A stretch of DNA of 64,000 bases from assembly GCA_015066345.1 (NCBI GenBank), contig SVOQ01000009.1:24748-88747 (forward strand), written 5' to 3'. Below are positions 57,724-64,000 of the stretch, in pieces (position 1 is the stretch's first letter; each line of letters starts with the position of its first letter). The stretch is from Oscillospiraceae bacterium. GTDB taxonomy: Bacteria > Bacillota > Clostridia > Oscillospirales > Acutalibacteraceae. The notes beneath the pieces are model-generated. The model did not search any database. It saw only the letters and a list, made by a program, of their open reading frames with translations, and was not told the origin of the DNA. The translations under genes were made by a program, and so were the position numbers.

Positions 57724-59540
57724 TACATTTCTTCCTCCTCTCGTGATTTATAGTTGGAGGCCTGAAGTGTAAACATCCGACAATATTCATTGTTATTTTC
57801 CATCAACTCTTCATGAGTTCCGCTTTCGGAAATAGAACCATTTTTAAAAACATAAATCCTATCGGAAAGCACCGCACTCGATAGCCTGTGGGATATGTAT
57901 ATAACTGTTTTGCTTTTTGTAGCTTCAATCAGTTTTTCATACATTTTATATTCAGCAACAGGGTCAAGCGCTGATGATGGTTCATCAAGAATTGCCAAAT
58001 CAAAATTCTTAGCAAACATTCTTGCAGTAGCAATTTTTTGTTGTTCTCCGCCCGAAATTCCTGTGCCCTTTTCATCAAACTCACGGGTTAAAACTGTTTC
58101 TGCTTTCAAAGGTAATTTTTCAACGCAAGTATCCGCACCGCTATTTTTTATAGCCTCGTCTACTCGTTTTCTGTCAATATCATCCAGAACCTCTTGACAG
58201 AGAACATTTTCACCAATAGAGAGTGCAAAAATCTTATAATCCTGAAAAACAGTAGCAAGTCTTTCACGTAATGATTCAAGGGTATATTCTTTTATATTAA
58301 TTCCGTTATATAGAATCTCACCACTGTCAACATCGTAAAATCTTAAAAGCAGCTTAACAAAGGTGGATTTACCTGCACCGTTTTTACCTACAATGGCTAT
58401 GGTTTCACCCTTGGTTATTTTTAAATTAAGATTATTAATTGTACGGTCTTTTGCATCGGGATATGTAAAGGTAACATTTTTAAATTCTACACTTTCTAAA
58501 TCCCCTGCTTCTTTCGTACCGCTTGTAACCTTGGATTCATATTCCATAAAATCTTTTAAATTACCAAAATATTCCGCCTCACGTCTCACATCGGACACCG
58601 CTTCACCCACGTCATTAAAGACATCCTTAAGATTACTCATAGCGGTCATTATAACCGAGAAATCAGAAACTTTCATATCTTTTTTTACCGCATAACGGAA
58701 AACGGCGTAAATATAGGTTACTGCAACGGGTAAAGCTTTACCGAAAAAGCCCGACATCGTCTCAAGAAAAGCAATTTTCCAACCGTATTTTTTAATTATC
58801 TCTCTATTTCGGTCTATTGCTGTTTTGTATCTTGCGTGCAATACGTTAAATACACCCGAGGTACGCATATCCTTAGCGAACTCTCGCATATACACCGTTC
58901 TTTTAACGTAAGCCTTTGAGCGTTTATAGGGAGTCATCTCTTTGTCTTTTTTGACATCAAGTTTACCTTTAATAGTACTAAACGCCAATACGAAAACGCT
59001 CACCAAAAGAATCAGAAGTATTTTGGGGTCTATGGTAATAACGTAAATCACAAGAAATACGCCCGTCAGGCTACCCGCAATTATATTAGAAAACTGCCAT
59101 GCAAAATACGCTATATGGTCCTCAGTTATAATTTCGGTAGCACGTTTATATTTATTATAAAACTCGGGGTTTTCGTAGCACTCCATATCGACGCTGACCG
59201 CTTTTTGAAAGATTTTATCGTTAAGATTTTTATAGAATTTTTTCCATTTAACAGAACCGTAATAATCGGAAAAACAGTTTATACCCGTAGCGATAAGTTC
59301 GGACGCAACGAGTAATAAAACGAGTATTATGTATTCTTTAAATGTACCTCCGTTGGTTATTAAATCAAGCAGAAGTTTTAAAAACAATACGTCTTTTACG
59401 AAGCCCGTAAAAAACCAGAAAGATACTTGCATACTTACTTGTGCAATCATCATTCCGGGAGCACATTTGTGGATTATTTTTAATGCATAAATTACATTTT
59501 TTAATCCGTCAAATTTCAATTTTTTTCTTTCTTTTTTCAT
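57723..59540 (-). CDS. ABC exporter subunit (TM + ATPase), first half of heterodimer
   Basis: GKNGAGKST Walker A; ISGGEQQKIATARMF; LAILDEPSSALDP. Confidence 0.93.
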   Translation of the reverse strand: MKKERKKLKFDGLKNVIYALKIIHKCAPGMMIAQVSMQVSFWFFTGFVKDVLFLKLLLDLITNGGTFKEYIILVLLLVASELIATGINCFSDYYGSVKWKKFYKNLNDKIFQKAVSVDMECYENPEFYNKYKRATEIITEDHIAYFAWQFSNIIAGSLTGVFLVIYVITIDPKILLILLVSVFVLAFSTIKGKLDVKKDKEMTPYKRSKAYVKRTVYMREFAKDMRTSGVFNVLHARYKTAIDRNREIIKKYGWKIAFLETMSGFFGKALPVAVTYIYAVFRYAVKKDMKVSDFSVIMTAMSNLKDVFNDVGEAVSDVRREAEYFGNLKDFMEYESKVTSGTKEAGDLESVEFKNVTFTYPDAKDRTINNLNLKITKGETIAIVGKNGAGKSTFVKLLLRFYDVDSGEILYNGINIKEYTLESLRERLATVFQDYKIFALSIGENVLCQEVLDDIDRKRVDEAIKNSGADTCVEKLPLKAETVLTREFDEKGTGISGGEQQKIATARMFAKNFDLAILDEPSSALDPVAEYKMYEKLIEATKSKTVIYISHRLSSAVLSDRIYVFKNGSISESGTHEELMENNNEYCRMFTLQASNYKSREEEEM

Positions 59541-59709
59541 TATTTCCTCCGTTTATTAGAAAAGAAACGTTAACGACACGCCTCTTTTTGGGGTAAAACA
59601 GGTTATATTGAACCTGTTTTGCCGGAGATTATGTCGTGTTTTACGAGTGAGAGGAACTCCAAAACAATCAGGGGGCTTCCCTGTTTCGCCTCCCGCAAAA
59701 GTATTTTTA

Positions 59710-59750
59710 CAACAACAAAAACCCCCGAAAAGCCTGAAACTTTCCGGGGA
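59710..59750 (-). terminator. Attenuator-type terminator between leader ORF and ABC genes
   Basis: Reverse strand CCCCGGAAAG-TTTCAGG-CTTTTCGGGG-GTTTTTGTTG. Confidence 0.75.
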
Positions 59751-59775
59751 ATAGTACACGCAAAAATACTCTTTG

Positions 59776-59835
59776 TCAGCAGGGAGCGGACACAATAACC
59801 GGATAGTTTGCATTTCTTACTGAATACTTCATCAT
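59776..59835 (-). CDS. Candidate 19-aa leader peptide MMKYSVRNANYPVIVSAPC
   Basis: Reverse-strand ATG at 59835 behind AAAGGAGTT; TGA at 59776-59778; precedes a terminator and the ABC exporter genes. Confidence 0.65.
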   Translation of the reverse strand: MMKYSVRNANYPVIVSAPC

Positions 59836-60040
59836 TATGTCCAACTCCTTTCGTAATATATTTGGGTTAGTATGCATTTACACGGAATGCTACTATAAAT
59901 TAACATATATGATAAATTTTGTCAACTGTTATTGTATTTGAACAAACACATCTTGACAGTGATTTTTGCGTATGATATACTTGTAGGGTAAAAAAGCGGT
60001 AACATTACCGAGAATATTATTTATGATTGGAGTTTTGAAC

Positions 60041-60190
60041 ATGGAAAGAATCAAAACAATCGAAACAAGAGACCTTGTTAAGAGCACAGAAAACGGCGGT
60101 TGTGGCGAATGCCAGACATCTTGCCAGTCTGCTTGCAAAACTTCTTGCGGCGTTGCTAACCAGCAGTGCGAAAACAATTGCGAGGAATAA
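60041..60190 (+). CDS. scfA: SCIFF (ranthipeptide) precursor peptide
   Basis: MERIKTIETRDLVKSTENGGCGECQTSCQSACKTSCGVANQQCENNCEE; matches SCIFF family pattern, followed by radical SAM maturase. Confidence 0.94.
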   Translation: MERIKTIETRDLVKSTENGGCGECQTSCQSACKTSCGVANQQCENNCEE

Positions 60191-60264
60191 TTGCAGTTTA
60201 AAAATCAATCGGGGCTGCTGCATATTATGCAGTAGCCCCCTATTTTTAGAGGAGTTTCGGTTTA

Positions 60265-61632
60265 ATGGTACACCAATATAAACTTAACGGCTACAATATA
60301 GTTCTTGATACCTGTAGCGGTTCCGTTCACACTGTGGATGATGTAGCCTACGATATAATTTCTTTATATAAAGAAAAAAGTGCTGATGAAATCTGCGATA
60401 TTATAATTAAAAAACACCCCGAAGAAAAGCTTTCGGAACAGGATATTAAAGCTTGCCTTGAAGATATTAAATATCTTGAGGACAACAAAAAATTATTCAC
60501 TCCCGATACATACGAGAATATGGCATTTGACTTTAAAAACAGAAATACTGTTCTGAAGGCTATGTGTCTGCACGTTGCTCACACCTGCAACCTTAACTGT
60601 GAGTATTGTTTCGCAAGTCAGGGTAAATACCACGGTGAACGTGCTCTTATGGACTTTGAAACCGGTAAGAAAGCGTTGGATTTTCTTATTGCTCATTCGG
60701 GCAGTCGTCACAATCTTGAGGTTGACTTCTTCGGCGGCGAACCCCTTATGAACTGGGATGTTGTAAAAAAATTAGTTGAATATGCCCGTGAACAGGAAAA
60801 GATACATAATAAAAACTTCCGTTTTACACTTACTACCAACGGAATGCTCATAGATGATGATGTTATTGATTTCTCGAACAAGGAAATGAGCAACGTTGTT
60901 CTTAGTCTTGACGGCAGAAAAGAAATTCACGACAGACTCAGAAAGGATTACTCAGGCAAGGGCAGTTACGACATAATTGTACCTAAATTCAAAGAATTCG
61001 TAAAACGTCGCGGTAACAAGAGCTACTATATGCGCGGTACTTTCACCCACGCAAATACGGACTTCACAAATGATATTTTCCATATGGCTGATATGGGCTT
61101 TACGGAGCTTAGTATGGAACCCGTTGTTTGCGCTCCTACTGACCCTGCCGCACTTACCGAAAAGGATTTACCCGTTCTTTTTGAGCAATACGAAATCCTC
61201 GCTAAAGAGATGATTAAACGTCAAAAAGAAGGCAGACCCTTTACATTCTACCACTATATGCTGGATTTAAAACACGGACCGTGTATTTACAAACGCATTT
61301 CAGGTTGCGGTTCGGGTACAGAGTATGTTGCGGTTACACCCTCGGGTGATATTTATCCCTGCCACCAGTTTGTAGGTGATAAAAAATATCTCTTAGGTAA
61401 TATTTATGACGGCATTACAAACACAGAAGTGCAGAATGAATTTAAACTTTGTAACGCTTACGCCCGTCCCGATTGTAAGGATTGTTGGGCAAAACTCTAC
61501 TGCTCAGGCGGTTGTGCCGCCAACTCATACCACGCCACAGGCAAAATTACAGGCATATACGAATACGGTTGCGAACTTTTCAAAAAACGTATTGAATGTG
61601 CGGTTATGATGAAGGTTGCCGAGGCAGAATAA
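60265..61632 (+). CDS. scfB: SCIFF radical SAM/SPASM maturase
   Basis: CNLNCEYCFASQGKYHGE; SPASM Cys motifs incl. CKDCWAKLYCSGGCAANSY. Confidence 0.94.
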   Translation: MVHQYKLNGYNIVLDTCSGSVHTVDDVAYDIISLYKEKSADEICDIIIKKHPEEKLSEQDIKACLEDIKYLEDNKKLFTPDTYENMAFDFKNRNTVLKAMCLHVAHTCNLNCEYCFASQGKYHGERALMDFETGKKALDFLIAHSGSRHNLEVDFFGGEPLMNWDVVKKLVEYAREQEKIHNKNFRFTLTTNGMLIDDDVIDFSNKEMSNVVLSLDGRKEIHDRLRKDYSGKGSYDIIVPKFKEFVKRRGNKSYYMRGTFTHANTDFTNDIFHMADMGFTELSMEPVVCAPTDPAALTEKDLPVLFEQYEILAKEMIKRQKEGRPFTFYHYMLDLKHGPCIYKRISGCGSGTEYVAVTPSGDIYPCHQFVGDKKYLLGNIYDGITNTEVQNEFKLCNAYARPDCKDCWAKLYCSGGCAANSYHATGKITGIYEYGCELFKKRIECAVMMKVAEAE

Positions 61633-61642
61633 GGAAAATTTT

Positions 61643-62992
61643 ATGAACACACCCATTATTGATTTTGTAAATGATTACATAAAATCAGATGTGACCCGCT
61701 TTCATATGCCGGGTCATAAGGGTGTGTCTTTTTTTGGCTTGGAAAAATATGATATAACCGAAATAAAAGGTGCGGATGACCTTTCCTGTCCCGATGGTAT
61801 AATCAAAGAAAGTGAAGAAAATGCCTCCCGTCTTTTTGGAACAAAAGCCACCCTTTATTCAACCGGTGGTTCAAGCCAGTCAATAAATGCTATGCTCCAC
61901 ATAGCTTATATTAACAGAAAAGGCACAACAAAAAATCCCTATATTTTAGCCGGGAGAAATGCTCACAAAGCCTTTATTTTCGCCGCGGTAAAAATCGGTT
62001 TTGATGTGGAATGGTTGTATCCCGAAAACTGCAACAGTCTTTGTAGTTGCGTAATAACCGCGGATATTTTAGAAAAAGAGTTACAAAAAACCGAACATTT
62101 GCCTTTTGCGGTTTATATAACCACACCCGACTATTTAGGTAAACTTACGGATATCCGTACTCTTTCGTCGGTTTGCAAGAAATATGATATTCCTCTGCTT
62201 GTAGATAATGCCCACGGTGCATATTCCGCGTTTGTGAAAGAACCGTTTCACCCCATACTTCAGGGTGCCGATATGTGTTGCGATTCTGCCCACAAAACAC
62301 TCCCCGCACTTACGGGTTGCGGATATTTGCATATAGCAAAAAGTGACAGATATAATTTCACAGAAAACGCAAAAGAAACTATGACCATTTACGGAACAAG
62401 CAGTCCATCATATTTATTGCTTCAATCCCTCGATTTATGTAATGAATATATAGAGAAAAACCTCAGAAATGATTTGGAAATCTGTTCACAAAAGGTCGAA
62501 AAAATAACCGAGCTTTTAAAATCTAAGGGAATAACCAATATTTCGGAAGAACCGATAAAAATCACTGCGGACTTCTCTAATTTTTGCAAAAATGATTTTG
62601 ATATTGCTGAACACTTCAGAAAATATAATATTGAATTCGAGTATGCAGATAATGATTTTGTTGTTTTTATGGCAACGGCACAGAACCGAGACGAAGATTT
62701 TTCAAGACTGAAAGAAGCTATTGAATATTTGCCTGACTTCAGTGAAGCAATAGATAATAACAATTTTTCATTCGTTAAAGGTCAACAGAAAATGACCATA
62801 AGAAATGCTATTTATTCAAAGTGTATTGAAACACCAATAGATAAAGCTAACGGGAAAATATGCGGAACACCTACGGTTTCCTGCCCTCCCGCAATACCGA
62901 TAGTTGTAAGTGGCGAAGAAATAACCGATGAACACATCAAACTATTAAAATACTACGGCAAAACACATATAAGCATAGTAAACGAACAATGA
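61643..62992 (+). CDS. PLP-dependent Orn/Lys/Arg decarboxylase family protein
   Basis: FHMPGHKG; NAHGAYSAF; CCDSAHKTLPALTG PLP-lysine motif. Confidence 0.9.
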   Translation: MNTPIIDFVNDYIKSDVTRFHMPGHKGVSFFGLEKYDITEIKGADDLSCPDGIIKESEENASRLFGTKATLYSTGGSSQSINAMLHIAYINRKGTTKNPYILAGRNAHKAFIFAAVKIGFDVEWLYPENCNSLCSCVITADILEKELQKTEHLPFAVYITTPDYLGKLTDIRTLSSVCKKYDIPLLVDNAHGAYSAFVKEPFHPILQGADMCCDSAHKTLPALTGCGYLHIAKSDRYNFTENAKETMTIYGTSSPSYLLLQSLDLCNEYIEKNLRNDLEICSQKVEKITELLKSKGITNISEEPIKITADFSNFCKNDFDIAEHFRKYNIEFEYADNDFVVFMATAQNRDEDFSRLKEAIEYLPDFSEAIDNNNFSFVKGQQKMTIRNAIYSKCIETPIDKANGKICGTPTVSCPPAIPIVVSGEEITDEHIKLLKYYGKTHISIVNEQ

Positions 62993-63004
62993 ATGGGGCA
63001 TATT

Positions 63005-63373
63005 ATGACATACGAAGAACGCAAGGAACAGGTAAAATCATACCTTGGCAAAACCGTAAAAATAGGCATAGACCGTCCCATAGGCTATGTTCATAAAAAA
63101 GAAAAATACGCCTTGACTTATCCTATCAATTATGGTTATATACCCGGCGTTTTGGGTGGTGACGGCGAAGAGCTGGACGTTTATCTTATAGGTGTAGAAA
63201 CTCCTGTTAAAGAATACGAATGCAGAATTATTGCTATTGTACACAGACATAATGATGTTGAAGATAAACTCGTGGGTGCACCAATAGGAATGAACTTTAC
63301 CAAAGAAGAGATCGCAAACGCGGTTCACTTTCAGGAACAGTATTATGATAGCGAAATTGAAACTTTAGAATAA
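63005..63373 (+). CDS. Inorganic pyrophosphatase-like protein
   Basis: IGYVHKKEKYALTYPINYGYIPGVLGGDGEELDVYLIG; start chosen at MTYEERK. Confidence 0.8.
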   Translation: MTYEERKEQVKSYLGKTVKIGIDRPIGYVHKKEKYALTYPINYGYIPGVLGGDGEELDVYLIGVETPVKEYECRIIAIVHRHNDVEDKLVGAPIGMNFTKEEIANAVHFQEQYYDSEIETLE

Positions 63374-63439
63374 TCATAAAATATACGCATATTTATGCTA
63401 ATAAAAAACTAAATTTCCAACCATCAAAAAACTCAACCC

Positions 63440-63468
63440 TTGACAACCAAGATTAATTTTTATATAAT
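63440..63468 (+). promoter_or_regulatory. Strong promoter upstream of the tRNA-Pro region
   Basis: TTGACA (63440-63445), 17 bp, TATAAT (63463-63468). Confidence 0.8.
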
Positions 63469-63496
63469 CATTAGGCTAATTAAATAATATATCTTT

Positions 63497-63515
63497 CGGG
63501 GTGTAGCGCAGTTGG
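63497..63515 (+). pseudogene. Truncated tRNA-Pro 5' fragment (19 nt, broken in the D-loop)
   Basis: cggggtgtagcgcagttgg identical to 5' end of the intact tRNA-Pro, followed by unrelated hairpin-rich sequence. Confidence 0.8.
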
Positions 63516-63665
63516 GGACGTTTCCGAGCGCCGCCGGTGGCGGATACAGTGAGGAATAAGGAGTAGCGCAACAAGGAGTATTGCGAAGTGAATAGCGAGC
63601 AAGACGACTATGTTGCAACAGGAAGCGCGCCGGACCTCTTTTCAAAAACTTAATTTACTCTATAT

Positions 63666-63710
63666 CGGGGTGTAGCGCAGTTGGTAGCGCGCCTGCTTTG
63701 GGAGTAAGAG
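63666..63710 (+). pseudogene. Truncated tRNA-Pro 5' half (about 45 nt, through the anticodon arm)
   Basis: cggggtgtagcgcagttggtagcgcgcctgctttgggagtaagag; no 3' half follows. Confidence 0.85.
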
Positions 63711-63842
63711 TATTTTAATTTCTCATATTTCCAAAGTGCTGAAAACTCCTGATTTTACTGGGGTTTTCAGACCCCGTTACCAAATTGGAAATTTTTCTAC
63801 CACAATCTTTCCACTTCACGAAAACTTAAAATTTTACACTAT

Positions 63843-63918
63843 CGGGGTGTAGCGCAGTTGGTAGCGCGCTTGCTTTGGGAGCAAGATGTCGGGGGTTCAA
63901 ATCCCTTCACTCCGACCA
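63843..63918 (+). tRNA. tRNA-Pro (UGG)
   Basis: CGGGGTGTAGCGCAGTTGGTAGCGCGCTTGCTTTGGGAGCAAGATGTCGGGGGTTCAAATCCCTTCACTCCGACCA. Confidence 0.96.
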
Positions 63919-64000
63919 AAAACGATTGAAAACCATTGGTTTTCAGTCGTTTTTCTTTTATTGCTTTAGTTGTTGATTGGTGATATAATCAACTCAACAA

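Noticed and set aside
59556-59813. 85-aa ORF (-) overlapping the ABC-exporter leader region
   Set aside because: Runs through the predicted terminator and lacks a good Shine-Dalgarno; the 19-aa ORF starting at 59835 has the better initiation signal.
63460-63645. ORF on minus strand across the first tRNA-Pro fragment
   Set aside because: Antisense to a tRNA remnant and hairpin insert; no RBS or domain.

Overview
64 kb chromosomal window from a low-GC, clostridia-like Firmicute; taxonomy is inferred from gene content only. Most of it is housekeeping and metabolic genes: the rpmH-rnpA-yidD-yidC-jag cluster, thrS behind a T-box leader, rpsF-ssb-rpsR, secA, pyruvate:ferredoxin oxidoreductase, rlmD-like methyltransferase, an amino-acid ABC transporter, ddh, a CsoR/CopA copper module, a GH38 mannosidase, a mannonate dehydratase/KDPG aldolase/KDG kinase operon, an ECF sigma factor with a membrane beta-propeller protein, secreted LRR and subtilase-LRR-dockerin proteins, a heterodimeric ABC exporter with a probable leader-peptide attenuator, and a SCIFF (ranthipeptide) precursor with its radical SAM maturase. 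Six intact tRNAs were read directly: Leu-CAA, Glu-UUC, Met-CAU, Gly-GCC, Arg-ACG and Pro-UGG. The most unusual signal is around the tRNA genes. At tRNA-Leu, tRNA-Glu and tRNA-Arg there is, just downstream of the intact gene's terminator, an inverted copy of that tRNA's own T-arm, a three-hairpin core with compensatory differences between copies, and then a second copy of that tRNA's 3' end (from the T-loop to CCA) followed by another terminator. I do not recognise this as a named element family. Other repeats of note are a 204-bp tandem duplication carrying stacked terminators after rpsR, a dual-hairpin repeat inserted in the thrS T-box leader, and truncated tRNA-Pro 5' copies behind a strong promoter. 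No CRISPR array, transposase, integrase or rRNA was seen.
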